64,000 bases of DNA from Mycolicibacterium thermoresistibile (GCF_900187065.1 NZ_LT906483.1:1178001-1242000), one strand, 5' to 3'. Counted from the stretch's first letter, positions 1 through 10,229 are shown. The notes: generated by a model from the sequence alone, not told the origin. A program made the numbers and translations.

Positions 1-288
1 GAACCGTTCCAGCCGGTGCAGCGCGATCCGCTGATCGATCCGGCCCGGCTGGGCGCGGCGGCGCGCGATCTGCGGCTGCCCACGCTGCTGGTGCGCGGCG
101 GCGAGTCCGACGTGCTCAGCGTCGAGGACGCCAAGCGGTTCATCGAACTGGTGCCGCACGCGGAGTTCGCGACGGTGGTCGGCGCCCACCACATGGTGGC
201 CGGCGACGACAACGCGGTCTTCGAGGAGGTGCTCGACGACTTCCTGGAGCGCCGGATCCGGTCGCGGCTCAAGCTGTTCGCGAGCTGA
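1..288 (+). CDS. Alpha/beta hydrolase, C-terminal end (5' end outside window)
   Basis: The frame is open from the first base and gives the last 95 residues of a protein that began upstream. The segment LPTLLVRGGESDVLS followed by VPHAEFATVVGAHHMVAGD is the usual C-terminal third of an alpha/beta hydrolase. The aspartate of GESDVLS is a candidate acid residue, and the HH of VGAHHMVAG contains the probable catalytic histidine. The nucleophile elbow lies outside the window, so the substrate cannot be inferred. It converges with the methyltransferase gene, with 28 bases between the stop codons. A GTG at base 16 is not a believable start because the hydrolase fold needs the missing N-terminal part. 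Confidence 0.8.
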   Translation, partial: EPFQPVQRDPLIDPARLGAAARDLRLPTLLVRGGESDVLSVEDAKRFIELVPHAEFATVVGAHHMVAGDDNAVFEEVLDDFLERRIRSRLKLFAS

Positions 289-316
289 CAGTCCGGCGCG
301 ATCGTCGGGCCGCCAC

Positions 317-1045
317 TCACGCCAGCGTGGCGCGGATGCACACCGTGATGTAGGGCAGCGCCAACCCGCTGTTGTTGGCCAGCGCCGGATGGGTGGCCAG
401 CAGCTCCCGGACCCGCTCCAGGGTGCGGGCACGCACCTTCGCCGGAGAGGTGATGCAGTAGCTGCGCGAGGCGACCAGGTCGATCAGCGCCTGCGGAGTC
501 AGATAGTTCGTCCACTCCACCTGGTGGCGTTGCACATCGGTGAACGGTTCCGGCAACGTCACCGTCTTGCTCAACGGATCGTGTTCGTCGCCGATGATGC
601 GGCCGAGCTCCTTGACCCAGCCCATCCGTTCGTCGCGGGTGTTCCACACCAACCCGAGTCGGCCGCCGGGCCGCAGCACCCGGGCGACCTCCCGCACCGC
701 CCGGTCCACGTCGAACCAGTGCCACGCCTGGGCCACCAGCACCGCGTCGACGCTGTTGTCCGGCAACGGGATCTCCTCGGCGGTGCCGAGCAGTGCCGGG
801 GTGTCCGGCAACGACTTGGAGAGCAGTTCGAGCATCTCCGGGATCGGATCGACCGCGGTGACGTTCAGGCCCCGCTCCACCAGCCGGGTGGTGAGCTTGC
901 CGGTCCCGGCGCCGAGGTCGAGCACATCGCGGGCGTCCGAGGGCAGCAGCCAGTCGATCGCCTCGGGTGGATACGACGGCCGGCCCCGTTCGTAGGCCGC
1001 GGCTTCCGCGCCGAACGACAAGGACCGCTGCCGTCTACCGCTCAC
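317..1045 (-). CDS. Class I SAM-dependent methyltransferase
   Basis: A 242-residue protein with a Rossmann-type methyltransferase fold. Motif I is [12 protein letters not shown] (from residue 41), followed by an acidic-loop motif [11 protein letters not shown] and the AQAWHWFD block typical of the Methyltransf_11 family of actinobacteria. The methyl acceptor is unknown. The GTG start overlaps the metX stop codon by four bases (GTGA), so the gene is very likely translationally coupled to metX and is the last gene of the metY-metX operon. This puts a SAM consumer under the SAM riboswitch. From memory it corresponds in position to M. tuberculosis Rv3342. The C-terminal 70 residues contain a conserved YCITSP segment. 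Confidence 0.9.
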   Translation of the reverse strand: MSGRRQRSLSFGAEAAAYERGRPSYPPEAIDWLLPSDARDVLDLGAGTGKLTTRLVERGLNVTAVDPIPEMLELLSKSLPDTPALLGTAEEIPLPDNSVDAVLVAQAWHWFDVDRAVREVARVLRPGGRLGLVWNTRDERMGWVKELGRIIGDEHDPLSKTVTLPEPFTDVQRHQVEWTNYLTPQALIDLVASRSYCITSPAKVRARTLERVRELLATHPALANNSGLALPYITVCIRATLA

Positions 1046-2166
1046 CGATCCGCCAACTCCAACGTGCGCCGGATCAGCTTGCCGACCGCTTCGGTCTCGA
1101 CGAGGAACCCGTCGTGTCCGTACATCGAATCGATGATGTCCAGATCCCTGCAGCCGGGAAGACGTTCGGCCAGCTCCTCCTGCAGCCGCAGCGGGTAGAG
1201 CCGATCCGAGGTGATCCCGCCGACCAGCGCGGGCACCGGGCAGCTCCGCAGCGCGGCCTCCACACCGCCGCGGCCGCGGCCGACGTCGTGGCTCGACAGC
1301 GCCTCGGTGAGGGCCACATACGTGCCCGGGTCGAACCGCGCGGCCAGCTTCTCACCCTGGTGCTCCAGGTAGCTCTGCACCGCGTAGCGCCCACCCGCCA
1401 GCGGGTCCTCGTCACCCTGCGGTTTGTTGCCGAACCGGTTGTCCAGTTCCACTTCGCCGCGGTAGGTCAGATGGGCGAATCGCCGGGCGATCATCATTCC
1501 CGTCAAGGGGGCGCGGCCGGTGCCGTAGTAGTCACCGCCCTGCCAATCCGGATCGGCCTTGATCGCGGCGATCTGCGTGCTCTGGGTGCCGATCTGATCG
1601 GCTGTGGCGCGGGCGCCCACCGCCAGCACCAGTCCGGCACGCACCGTGTCGGGATGACCGACCATCCACTCCAGCGCGCGGGCGCCGCCCAGCGAGCCCC
1701 CCACCACGGCGGCGACCTCGGTGATGCCCAGCGCGGCCAGCGCGGCGAGATCGGCGTTGACCTGGTCGCGCACGGTCACCGTCGGGAACCGGGATCCCCA
1801 CGGTTTACCGTCCGGCGCAATCGAACCCGGTCCGGTGGAACCACGGCAGCCGCCCAGCGCGTTGGTGGCCACCGCGCACCAGCGGTCGGTGTCGATCGGC
1901 GCGCCGGGACCGGCCACGCCGTCCCACCAGCCGGGCGTCGGGTGCTGCGGTCCGGCCGGACCGGTGATGTGCGAGTCGCCGGTCAGCGCGTGCAGCACCA
2001 TCACCACGTTGTCCCGGTTGGGCGACAACTCACCCCACCGCTGCACCGCGATGGAGACGTTGTCGAGCACCTCGCCACACTCCAGCTGCAGTGGCCCGAT
2101 GTCGACCACTGCCAACTCGCCCTCGGCGGGCAACGTGGGGGTTCTCGTCACGTCCAGGATCGTCAC
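1042..2166 (-). CDS. metX: Homoserine O-acetyltransferase
   Basis: Transfers an acetyl group from acetyl-CoA to L-homoserine, the committed step of methionine synthesis by direct sulfhydrylation. The protein is 374 residues, the normal MetX length. It has an alpha/beta-hydrolase fold with the nucleophile elbow [14 protein letters not shown], the aspartate in [11 protein letters not shown] and the histidine in YGHDGFLVE. The ALTGDSH segment near the N terminus forms part of the substrate pocket in this family. GTG start. It lies 12 bases downstream of metY in the same orientation and overlaps the methyltransferase by four bases, so the three form one operon. M. tuberculosis usually calls this gene metA. 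Confidence 0.96.
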   Translation of the reverse strand: MTILDVTRTPTLPAEGELAVVDIGPLQLECGEVLDNVSIAVQRWGELSPNRDNVVMVLHALTGDSHITGPAGPQHPTPGWWDGVAGPGAPIDTDRWCAVATNALGGCRGSTGPGSIAPDGKPWGSRFPTVTVRDQVNADLAALAALGITEVAAVVGGSLGGARALEWMVGHPDTVRAGLVLAVGARATADQIGTQSTQIAAIKADPDWQGGDYYGTGRAPLTGMMIARRFAHLTYRGEVELDNRFGNKPQGDEDPLAGGRYAVQSYLEHQGEKLAARFDPGTYVALTEALSSHDVGRGRGGVEAALRSCPVPALVGGITSDRLYPLRLQEELAERLPGCRDLDIIDSMYGHDGFLVETEAVGKLIRRTLELADR

Positions 2167-2178
2167 TTCGCTGCTGCT

Positions 2179-3531
2179 CTAGAACGATGCGACCGTCTGC
2201 GGATCGCCGCCGGCCGATGCGGTGAACGGTTTGGCGGCGGCGAAGCCCTGCTCGAGGTCGGCGATGATGTCGTCGATGCCCTCGATGCCGACGGCCAACC
2301 GCACCAGGCCGGGCGTGACCCCGGTGGCCAGCTGATCCTCGGGCGACAACTGCGCATGCGTGGTCGACGCCGGGTGGATCACCAGCGAGCGTACGTCGCC
2401 GATGTTGGCGACGTGGCTGTGCAGGGTCAGCGCGTTGACGAACGCCTTGCCCGCCTCCACACCGCCGGCCAGCTCGAAGGCCAGCACCGCGCCGGTGCCC
2501 TTGGGCGCCAGCTTCTTTCCGAGGTCGTACCACGGCGAGCTGGGCAGCCCCGCATAGTTCACCGACACCACGTCGGGGTGCGCCTCGAGGTACTCGGCGA
2601 CCTTCTGGGCGTTCTCCACATGGCGTTCCACGCGCAGGCTCAGCGTCTCCAGGCCCTGGGCGATCAGGAACGCGTTGAACGGCGCCGCGGCCGAACCGAG
2701 GTCGCGCAGCAACTGCACCCGCGCCTTGAGCGCGAACGCCGGCGGTCCCAGCTCGGCGAACACCACACCGTGGTAGCTCGGATCGGGTTCGGTGAAGCCG
2801 GGGAACTTGCCGTTGGTCCAGTCGAAGGTGCCGCCGTCGACGATCACGCCGGCGATCGCGGCGCCGTGCCCGCCGAGGTACTTGGTGGCCGAGTGCACGA
2901 CGATGTCGGCGCCGTGGCTCAGCGGCTGGATCAGATACGGCGTCGCGATCGTGTTGTCGACGATCAGCGGCACACCTGCCTCATGCGCGACCGCGGCGAC
3001 GTTGGGGATGTCGAGGATGTCGATCTTCGGGTTGGAGATCGACTCACCGAAGAACGCCTTGGTGTTCGGCCGGACCGCGGCCCGCCAGGAATCGAGGTCG
3101 TCGGGGTTCTCGACGAACGTCGTCTCGATGCCGAGCTTGGGCAGGGTGTGCTGGAACAGGTTGTAGGTGCCGCCGTACAACCGGGGGCTCGCGACGATGT
3201 GGTCCCCGGCGTTCGCGAGGTTGAGGATCGCGAAGGTCTCGGCGGCCTGCCCCGACGCCAGGAACAGCGCGGCGACGCCGCCCTCGAGCGCGGCGATGCG
3301 CTTCTCGACGACGTCCTGCGTCGGGTTCATGATCCGGGTGTAGATGTTGCCCGGCTCGCTGAGCCCGAACAGCGCGGCGGCGTGCTCGGTGCTGTCGAAG
3401 GTGTAGGAGGTGGTCTGGTAGATCGGCAGCGCCCGAGCGTTGGTCGCTGGATCCGGGGTCTGGCCGGCGTGGACCTGCTTGGTCTCGAACGACCACTTGG
3501 CAGTGGGGTCGTCCTGTTCGCTGTTGGTCAT
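2179..3531 (-). CDS. metY: O-acetylhomoserine sulfhydrylase (PLP-dependent)
   Basis: Converts O-acetyl-L-homoserine and sulfide to homocysteine. The 450-residue protein is a Cys/Met-metabolism PLP enzyme. The PLP-binding lysine lies in VVHSATKYLGGHG and the cofactor-stacking region in SGQAAETFAILNLANAGDH. It also carries the conserved RIMNPTQDVVEKRIAALEGG entry loop and the C-terminal SLGDVRSL-like segment (here NIGDVRSLVIHPASTTH), which is the long-form metY/metZ signature. It is the first gene of the metY-metX-methyltransferase operon. Transcription should be controlled by the SAM-IV riboswitch upstream. The M. tuberculosis orthologue is annotated metC (Rv3340). Confidence 0.96.
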   Translation of the reverse strand: MTNSEQDDPTAKWSFETKQVHAGQTPDPATNARALPIYQTTSYTFDSTEHAAALFGLSEPGNIYTRIMNPTQDVVEKRIAALEGGVAALFLASGQAAETFAILNLANAGDHIVASPRLYGGTYNLFQHTLPKLGIETTFVENPDDLDSWRAAVRPNTKAFFGESISNPKIDILDIPNVAAVAHEAGVPLIVDNTIATPYLIQPLSHGADIVVHSATKYLGGHGAAIAGVIVDGGTFDWTNGKFPGFTEPDPSYHGVVFAELGPPAFALKARVQLLRDLGSAAAPFNAFLIAQGLETLSLRVERHVENAQKVAEYLEAHPDVVSVNYAGLPSSPWYDLGKKLAPKGTGAVLAFELAGGVEAGKAFVNALTLHSHVANIGDVRSLVIHPASTTHAQLSPEDQLATGVTPGLVRLAVGIEGIDDIIADLEQGFAAAKPFTASAGGDPQTVASF

Positions 3532-3684
3532 CGTCGAGTCGTTCTCCTGGGTACGGGATTCACACGGGGGTGCTGTGGGGTGCGTGGAGTCACCGCCGAC
3601 ATGGCGGGATCACCGGCAGCCGGATCAACAGCGACAACACATGGGCTGGGGGAATGTCCGCATCAGTCGTCCCTACTCTCTCGG

Positions 3685-3821
3685 GGGTCCGAGCCTGCGG
3701 ACCCGCGCTTGCCGTGTAGCCCGTTGCAGCTACTCAACCTGGTCATCACCCGGGGCACCCCACCGCGGTTGGAGGGTTGCCGGCCAGCGAGCCGGGGCTT
3801 GACGCTGGCGCTCATGACCTG
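3685..3821 (-). promoter_or_regulatory. SAM-IV riboswitch in the metY leader
   Basis: On the minus strand the leader reads GGTCATGAGCGCCAGCGTCA, then AAGCCCCGGC, then the CCGGCAACCCTCCAACCGCGG block, then GGTGGGGTGCC and GGGTGATGACC. This is the conserved core of the actinobacterial SAM-IV class. P1 pairs 3814-3819 with 3741-3746 (GGTCAT/ATGACC). A hairpin with GTAGC/GCTAC arms (3716-3733) follows the core, as expected for the extra SAM-IV helix, and another stem (GGGTCCG/CGGACCC, 3685-3704) lies nearer the gene and may be part of the expression platform. SAM binding should turn down the methionine operon. The remaining leader to the metY start (3532-3684) shows no ORF or clear U-rich terminator. 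Confidence 0.93.
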
Positions 3822-3826
3822 CCAAA

Positions 3827-3832
3827 AGCCTA
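3827..3832 (-). promoter_or_regulatory. Candidate -10 element for the metY operon
   Basis: TAGGCT on the minus strand fits the mycobacterial TANNNT -10 consensus and ends about eight bases before the first paired base of the SAM-IV aptamer. Transcription would therefore start immediately before P1. No good -35 is visible, which is common in mycobacteria. Confidence 0.4.
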
Positions 3833-3988
3833 TCGCACCCCGGCGACCGGCTGCCAGCGGGCCGTGACACCCGTGTGACCTGCGTCAACCTCGGGATGTG
3901 GAGAATGGGGGTGGAGTCGGGCCAGAAGGGGTCGGCGCCACAGCCGGGAGCTCCGGACGCAAGCCACGGACAAAAGCTCCGGAGAAAA

Positions 3989-4004
3989 GCTACTGGTCAG
4001 TAGC
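3989..4004. promoter_or_regulatory. Operator-like inverted repeat upstream of icd
   Basis: GCTACTG and CAGTAGC arms (7 bp, perfect) are separated by GT, 118 bases upstream of the icd start codon. A direct repeat AGCTCCGGA (3949-3957 and 3975-3983, 26 bp apart) lies just upstream of it. The size and symmetry suit a dimeric TetR/GntR-type regulator. No regulator gene is adjacent and I cannot name the protein. The rest of the 3833-4121 stretch holds no believable gene. Confidence 0.35.
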
Positions 4005-4121
4005 CAAAGCTGGGGCTTCGCCGTGCCGCCGCCCCTTGTAGTCTGGCCCAGCGACGCAGCGCAGCGCGTTCCGCGCGCAGATTGCCGATAGGACCGATAC
4101 CGACGCCGGGAGAGACAACAT

Positions 4122-6359
4122 ATGAGCGCCGAGAAGCCGACCATCATCTACACACTCACCGACGAGGCGCCGCTGCTCGCCACCTACAGCTTCCTGCCGA
4201 TCATCGAGTCGTTCGCCAAGCCGGCCGGCATCGACATCAAGACCAGCGACATCTCGGTGGCCGCCCGGATCCTGGCCGAGTTCCCCGACTACCTCACCGA
4301 GGAACAGCGAGTACCGGACAACCTCGGCGAGCTCGGCCGGCTCACCCAGGACCCGGACACCAACATCATCAAACTGCCGAACATCAGCGCCTCGGTGCCC
4401 CAGTTGCTCGCCGCGATCAAGGAGCTTCAGGGCAAGGGCTTCAACGTGCCCGACTACCCCGGCGATCCGAAGACCGAGGAAGAGCAGAAGATCAAGGATC
4501 GCTACGCCAAGGTGCTGGGCAGTGCGGTCAACCCGGTCCTGCGGGAGGGCAACTCGGACCGGCGCGCCCCCAAGGCGGTCAAGGAGTACGCCAGGAAGAA
4601 CCCGCACAGCATGGGCGAGTGGTCGCAGGCGTCGCGCACGCACGTGGCGACCATGAAGAAGGGCGACTTCTACGCCGGTGAGAAGTCGATGACGCTGGAC
4701 CGGGCGCGCCGGGTGAAGATGGTGCTGAACACCAAACGCGGTGAGACGCTCGTCCTCAAGCCCGAGGTGAAGCTCGACGAGGGCGACATCATCGACTCGA
4801 TGTTCATGAGCAAGAAGGCGTTGTGCGAGTTCTACGAGGAACAGATGCAGGACGCCTACGAGACCGGCGTGATGTTCTCGCTGCACGTCAAGGCGACCAT
4901 GATGAAGGTCAGCCACCCGATCGTGTTCGGCCACGCGGTCAAGGTGTTCTACAAGGACGCGTTCGCCAAGCACCAGAAGCTGTTCGACGAACTCGGCGTC
5001 AACGTCAACAACGGGATGTCCGATCTGTACGAGAAGATCTCCACGCTGCCGGCCTCGCAGCGGGAGGAGATCATCGACGACATCCACCGCTGCCACGAGA
5101 CCCGCCCCGAGCTGGCGATGGTCGACTCGGCCCGCGGCATCACCAACTTCCACTCGCCGTCCGACGTCATCGTGGACGCCTCGATGCCCGCGATGATCCG
5201 GGCCGGCGGCAAGATGTACGGCGCGGACGGCAAGCTCAAGGACACCAAGGCGGTGAACCCGGAGTCGACCTTCTCCCGGATCTACCAGGAGATGATCAAC
5301 TTCTGTAAGACCCACGGGCAGTTCGACCCGACCACGATGGGCACGGTGCCGAACGTCGGGCTGATGGCGCAGAAGGCCGAGGAATACGGCAGCCACGACA
5401 AGACTTTCGAGATCCCCGAGGACGGCGTCGCCGACATCGTCGACATCGACACCGGCGAGGTGTTGATGTCGCAGAACGTCGAAGAGGGCGACATCTGGCG
5501 GATGCCGATCGTCAAGGACGCCCCGATCCAGGACTGGGTCAAGCTGGCCGTCACCCGGGCCCGCGCCTCCGGTATGCCGGTGGTGTTCTGGCTGGACATC
5601 GAGCGTCCGCACGAGGTGGAGCTACGCAAGAAGGTCAAGAAGTACCTGAAGGACCACGACACCGAGGGCCTGAAGATCCACATCCTGCCGCAGGTGTGGG
5701 CCATGCGGTACACGCTGGAACGGGTGATCCGCGGGAAGGACACCATCGCCGCGACCGGAAACATCCTGCGCGACTACCTCACCGACCTGTTCCCGATCCT
5801 GGAGCTGGGCACCAGCGCCAAGATGCTGTCGATCGTCCCGCTGATGAAGGGCGGCGGTCTGTACGAGACCGGCGCCGGTGGCTCGGCGCCCAAGCATGTG
5901 CACCAGCTGCTCGAGGAGAACCACCTGCGCTGGGACTCGCTCGGTGAATTCCTCGCCCTGGGCGCATGTTTCGAGGATGTGGCGCGCAAGACCGGCAACA
6001 AACGGGCCGACCTGCTCGGCAAGACTCTCGACACCGCCATCGGAAAACTGTTGGACAACAACAAGAGCCCGTCGCGTAAGACCGGTGAGCTGGACAACCG
6101 GGGCAGCCAGTTCTACCTCGCCATGTACTGGGCGCAGGCGCTGGCCGAACAGGACGACGACGCCGAACTGGCCGAGCGGTTCGCCGCGCTGGCCCGGGCG
6201 CTCGAGGAGAACGAGGACACCATCGTCAACGAACTCAACGAGGTCCAGGGCAAGCCGGTCGACATCGGCGGCTACTACTACCCCGATCCGGAGAAGACCG
6301 CCGCGGTGATGCGCCCGAGCAAGACCTTCAACGAGGTGCTGGCCGCCGCCGCCAACTGA
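4122..6359 (+). CDS. icd: NADP-dependent isocitrate dehydrogenase, monomeric type
   Basis: Oxidatively decarboxylates isocitrate to 2-oxoglutarate in the TCA cycle. The 745-residue length is that of the monomeric class (Icd2-like), not the ~410-residue homodimeric class. Recognisable blocks include [31 protein letters not shown], the [18 protein letters not shown] region and the C-terminal [20 protein letters not shown] and [15 protein letters not shown] segments typical of this class. The start ATG follows a GGGAGAGA ribosome-binding sequence. It diverges from metY. In M. tuberculosis the gene next to metC is, from memory, the dimeric icd1 (Rv3339c), so the enzyme class differs at this locus. 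Confidence 0.97.
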   Translation: MSAEKPTIIYTLTDEAPLLATYSFLPIIESFAKPAGIDIKTSDISVAARILAEFPDYLTEEQRVPDNLGELGRLTQDPDTNIIKLPNISASVPQLLAAIKELQGKGFNVPDYPGDPKTEEEQKIKDRYAKVLGSAVNPVLREGNSDRRAPKAVKEYARKNPHSMGEWSQASRTHVATMKKGDFYAGEKSMTLDRARRVKMVLNTKRGETLVLKPEVKLDEGDIIDSMFMSKKALCEFYEEQMQDAYETGVMFSLHVKATMMKVSHPIVFGHAVKVFYKDAFAKHQKLFDELGVNVNNGMSDLYEKISTLPASQREEIIDDIHRCHETRPELAMVDSARGITNFHSPSDVIVDASMPAMIRAGGKMYGADGKLKDTKAVNPESTFSRIYQEMINFCKTHGQFDPTTMGTVPNVGLMAQKAEEYGSHDKTFEIPEDGVADIVDIDTGEVLMSQNVEEGDIWRMPIVKDAPIQDWVKLAVTRARASGMPVVFWLDIERPHEVELRKKVKKYLKDHDTEGLKIHILPQVWAMRYTLERVIRGKDTIAATGNILRDYLTDLFPILELGTSAKMLSIVPLMKGGGLYETGAGGSAPKHVHQLLEENHLRWDSLGEFLALGACFEDVARKTGNKRADLLGKTLDTAIGKLLDNNKSPSRKTGELDNRGSQFYLAMYWAQALAEQDDDAELAERFAALARALEENEDTIVNELNEVQGKPVDIGGYYYPDPEKTAAVMRPSKTFNEVLAAAAN

Positions 6360-6366
6360 CCGGCGC

Positions 6367-6386
6367 GTCGGCGAGCCTCAGCCGAC
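6367..6386. terminator. Short hairpin between icd and the convergent hydrolase
   Basis: GTCGGC and GCCGAC arms around an eight-base loop lie just after the icd stop and cover the last codons of the convergent hydrolase gene. There is no U-tract. A 6-bp stem in this GC-rich DNA is weak evidence. Confidence 0.3.
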
Positions 6387-7220
6387 CGCACCGGGGGAGG
6401 CCTGACGGCGTTTCCCGGTGTGGTCGTCGAGGAAGTCCACGATCAGGTCGGCCACCCGCTGCGGGGCCTCGAACATCGGGATGTGCCCGACGCCGTCGAG
6501 CTCGGTGTAGCGGGTGATCTCCCGCAGGTTCTTGTGGAAGTGGTCGACGAACCGTGGGTTCGGCAGCACCCGGTCCTTCTCGCACACCACCAGGTGGGTG
6601 GGGACCGACGTCTCGGCCAGCTCCATCAGGCCGGGCAGCAGCAGCGCCTTGACCAGCAGCTGGTAGTACGCCGCGCAGTGGGTCACATCGTCGATGATCT
6701 GGACCAGGTCGTCGTCGCTGATGCCGTCCGGGTAGGCGCTGACCGCGACGAACGCCAACTGCCGGGCGATCGGCAGCCGGGCGGCGCGGCGGCCGAGCAG
6801 CTTGGCCACCGCCCACACCGGGAACCCGAGCACGAACTTCCCGACGATCTCGTACTTGGCCGGGGACCAGCGGTGCCAGCCGCCGGCCGGTGCGATCCCG
6901 GTCAGGGTGCGGGCCCGGCCGCGTCGCTCGAGTTCGAACGCCACCCAGCCGCCCAGCGAGTTGCCGACGATGTGGGCGGTGTCCCAACCCAGCTCGTCGA
7001 GCCGGCGTTCCATGTCGTCGGCCAGCTCGGCGGTGTCGAGGAAGAACCGTCCCTTGACCCCGCCGTTGTGGCCCGGCATCGTCGGCGCGTAGACCTCATA
7101 GCGGCCGGTGCCGGCGATGCGCGGAGCGACGTCCTTCCACACGCTCTGCGACATCATGAACGGGTGCAGGAGGAGGACCGGCTCGCCGGAGCCGAGGTGA
7201 ATGGGCGCGCGTTCGCTCAT
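6378..7220 (-). CDS. Alpha/beta hydrolase
   Basis: A 280-residue alpha/beta hydrolase. The oxyanion-hole region is PVLLLHPFMMSQSVW. The nucleophile elbow HIVGNSLGGWVAFELERRG places the serine at about residue 101. The acid lies in VCEKDRVLPNP and the histidine in VGHIPMFEAPQRV. Such genes are usually annotated as esterase- or epoxide-hydrolase-like, and the substrate cannot be deduced. An ATG 13 codons further upstream (7259) is in frame. I prefer 7220 because the upstream codons would cover the palindrome at 7238-7252. It is convergent with icd (18 bases apart) and divergent from xth. It is positionally like M. tuberculosis Rv3338 (from memory). Confidence 0.88.
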   Translation of the reverse strand: MSERAPIHLGSGEPVLLLHPFMMSQSVWKDVAPRIAGTGRYEVYAPTMPGHNGGVKGRFFLDTAELADDMERRLDELGWDTAHIVGNSLGGWVAFELERRGRARTLTGIAPAGGWHRWSPAKYEIVGKFVLGFPVWAVAKLLGRRAARLPIARQLAFVAVSAYPDGISDDDLVQIIDDVTHCAAYYQLLVKALLLPGLMELAETSVPTHLVVCEKDRVLPNPRFVDHFHKNLREITRYTELDGVGHIPMFEAPQRVADLIVDFLDDHTGKRRQASPGAVG

Positions 7221-7237
7221 CTGCCCGAGGTTAAGGT

Positions 7238-7252
7238 GATACCGCCGGTATC
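7238..7252. promoter_or_regulatory. Perfect 6+3+6 palindrome between hydrolase and xth
   Basis: GATACC and GGTATC are separated by three bases, in the 61-base divergent intergenic region (7221-7281). It lies 18 bases upstream of the hydrolase ATG and 30 bases upstream of the xth ATG. This is the size and place of a TetR-type operator acting on one or both genes. The cognate regulator is not visible nearby. Confidence 0.4.
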
Positions 7253-7281
7253 GCAACATCGTCGGCTATGGTTCCGGGCTG

Positions 7282-8094
7282 ATGTCCCGCCTGATTGTGA
7301 CCACCATCAATGTCAACGGCATCCGCGCGGCGGTCCGTCGCCGCTCGGAATCCAACCTCGGCCTGCTGGCCTGGCTCGACGACACCGCGGCCGATGTGGT
7401 CTGCCTGCAGGAGACGCGGTGCGACGACGATCAGCTCGCCGCCGCGTTGGCGCCGGCCCTCGACGACGGATGGCAACTGGTGTCGGCATGCCCGCACCTC
7501 AAGGGGCGCAACGGCGTCGCCGTGCTGAGCCGCCGACCGATCGCGGCGGTCCGGATCGGCTTCGACGAGCGGTGCGAGTTCGCGCTGCACGGCCGCTACC
7601 TGGAGGCCGACATCGACGGCGTGACCGTCGCCAGTGTCTATGTGCAGACCGGTGAGGCCGGCACCGAGCGGCAGGACGAGAAGGAACGGTTCATGGCCGC
7701 GCTGGCGCACCGGATGGCCGCCCTCAACACCCCGGGGCGCGAGGCCGTGGTGTGCGGGGACTGGAACATCGCGCACACCGAGAACGACATCAAGAACTGG
7801 CGGGGCAACCTCAGGAAGTCGGGCTTTCTGCCCAATGAGCGGCAGTGGGTGAGTGATCTGCTCGCCACCGGCTGGGTCGATGTGATGCGCGCCCTGCACC
7901 CCGACGTCGCCGGACCCTACAGCTGGTGGTCGTGGCGCGGGCGGGCGTTCGACAACGACGCGGGCTGGCGGATCGACTACCACCTGGCCACCCCGGCGCT
8001 GGCGGCCCGGGCCACGGCGGCGCGGGTGGAGAAACCGGCCGCCTACGACCTGCGCTGGTCCGACCACGCCCCGGTCACCGTCGAGTTCGCGTGA
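7282..8094 (+). CDS. xth: Exodeoxyribonuclease III family DNA repair enzyme
   Basis: An AP endonuclease / 3'-5' exonuclease of base-excision repair. The 270-residue protein shows the complete exonuclease III set: TTINVNGIR (metal-site Asn), CLQETRCDD (catalytic Glu), VVCGDWNIAHTENDIKNW (Asp/Asn pair), YSWWSWRGRAFDNDAGWRIDY and the terminal SDHAPVTVEF with the Asp-His dyad. It is divergent from the alpha/beta hydrolase across a palindrome and is followed after 44 bases by trpS. That gap contains a CGCCGG-AAA-CCGGCG hairpin (8106-8120) that could weaken read-through. The symbol follows M. tuberculosis xthA, although the genomic position here is different from there. Confidence 0.95.
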   Translation: MSRLIVTTINVNGIRAAVRRRSESNLGLLAWLDDTAADVVCLQETRCDDDQLAAALAPALDDGWQLVSACPHLKGRNGVAVLSRRPIAAVRIGFDERCEFALHGRYLEADIDGVTVASVYVQTGEAGTERQDEKERFMAALAHRMAALNTPGREAVVCGDWNIAHTENDIKNWRGNLRKSGFLPNERQWVSDLLATGWVDVMRALHPDVAGPYSWWSWRGRAFDNDAGWRIDYHLATPALAARATAARVEKPAAYDLRWSDHAPVTVEFA

Positions 8095-8123
8095 CGCCCG
8101 GCCGGCGCCGGAAACCGGCGTGA

Positions 8124-9161
<1,038 letters not shown>

Positions 9162-9209
9162 CGAGCTGATCGCTGACCAGATCCGCAGACGAGCCCTGGA
9201 GGCGCCGGT

Positions 9210-10229
9210 GTGACCGAACCGTCCGAACCCGGCGTCCTGCAACGGCTGCGGGCCCGTTACGCGTGGTTCGACCACGTGCTGCGGGCGCAGGAGCGCTACA
9301 CCGAGGCCCGCGGTAACCACTTCGCCGCCGGCATCACCTATTTCACGGTGTTCGCACTGTTCCCGCTGCTGATGGTGGGTTTCTCGATCGGCGGTTTCGT
9401 GCTCGCCGGACGTCCCGATCTGCTGCGGCAGATCGAGGACCGGATCCGCACCACGGTCAGCGGCGACGCCAGTCAGCAGCTGATCGAACTGATGGACTCC
9501 GCGATCGCCTCCCGCACGTCGGTGGGCCTGATCGGGTTGGCCACCGCGACCTGGGCGGGGCTGAGCTGGATGGCCAACCTGCGCGAGGCGCTCAGCGAGA
9601 TGTGGGAACAGCGGCCCGAAAAAGGCAACTTCGTGCGGACCAAGCTGTCCGATCTGGTGGCGCTGCTGTCGCTGTTCCTGGCGCTGCTCGTGACCTTCGG
9701 CCTCACCGCGCTGGGCGACCGTGCGGTGATGCGGGGAGTGCTGCGCCGGCTGGAGATATCGGAGTTCCCCGGTCTCGGGATCGGCCTGAAGGTGGCCTCG
9801 ATCGCGGTGGCGATGCTGGTCGCCTGGCTGTTGTTCACCTGGGTGATCGCCCGGCTGCCGCGCACGACGGTCAGCCTGCGCAGTTCGGTGCGGGCGGGGC
9901 TGTTGGCGGCCATCGGTTTCGAGATCTTCAAACAGGTCGGATCGGTCTATCTGGCCTCGGTCACCACCGGCCCGGCCGGCGCGACGTTCGGCCCGGTGCT
10001 GGGCCTGATGGTGTTCGCCTACATCACGTCCCGGCTGATCCTGTTCGCCACCGCCTGGGCGGCGACGTCCGCCGACAGTCTGGCCGCCCGGCCGGTCGAA
10101 CCGCCGGTGGGCGCCCGGATCACCACCCGGATCCAGGTCCGCGAAGGGGTCGGGGTGGTCGGCACGCTGACCGCTGCGGCGATCGGAGCCCTTGGGGCTC
10201 TGGGCCTCTCAAGATGGCTGCGTCATTGA
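9210..10229 (+). CDS. YhjD/YihY (BrkB-type) inner-membrane protein
   Basis: A 339-residue polytopic membrane protein of the YihY/virulence factor BrkB family. A short cytoplasmic N terminus (WFDHVLRAQERYTEARGNHFAAGITYF) leads into about six hydrophobic helices, including FALFPLLMVGFSIGGFVLAG, LVALLSLFLALLVTFGLTAL, VASIAVAMLVAWLLFTWVIA and FGPVLGLMVFAYITSRLILF. The molecular role of this family is not settled; a YhjD homologue has been linked to lipid A export in enterobacteria. GTG start after GGAGGCGCCG. Its last seven bases overlap the 3' end of the SMR-like ORF on the other strand. Confidence 0.9.
   Translation: MTEPSEPGVLQRLRARYAWFDHVLRAQERYTEARGNHFAAGITYFTVFALFPLLMVGFSIGGFVLAGRPDLLRQIEDRIRTTVSGDASQQLIELMDSAIASRTSVGLIGLATATWAGLSWMANLREALSEMWEQRPEKGNFVRTKLSDLVALLSLFLALLVTFGLTALGDRAVMRGVLRRLEISEFPGLGIGLKVASIAVAMLVAWLLFTWVIARLPRTTVSLRSSVRAGLLAAIGFEIFKQVGSVYLASVTTGPAGATFGPVLGLMVFAYITSRLILFATAWAATSADSLAARPVEPPVGARITTRIQVREGVGVVGTLTAAAIGALGALGLSRWLRH

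Noticed and set aside
967..3867. 966-codon plus-strand open frame
   Set aside because: Antisense to metX, metY and the riboswitch; low-complexity product (Arg, Gly, His), no motif.
3990..5612. 540-codon minus-strand frame over icd
   Set aside because: Antisense to the well-conserved isocitrate dehydrogenase.
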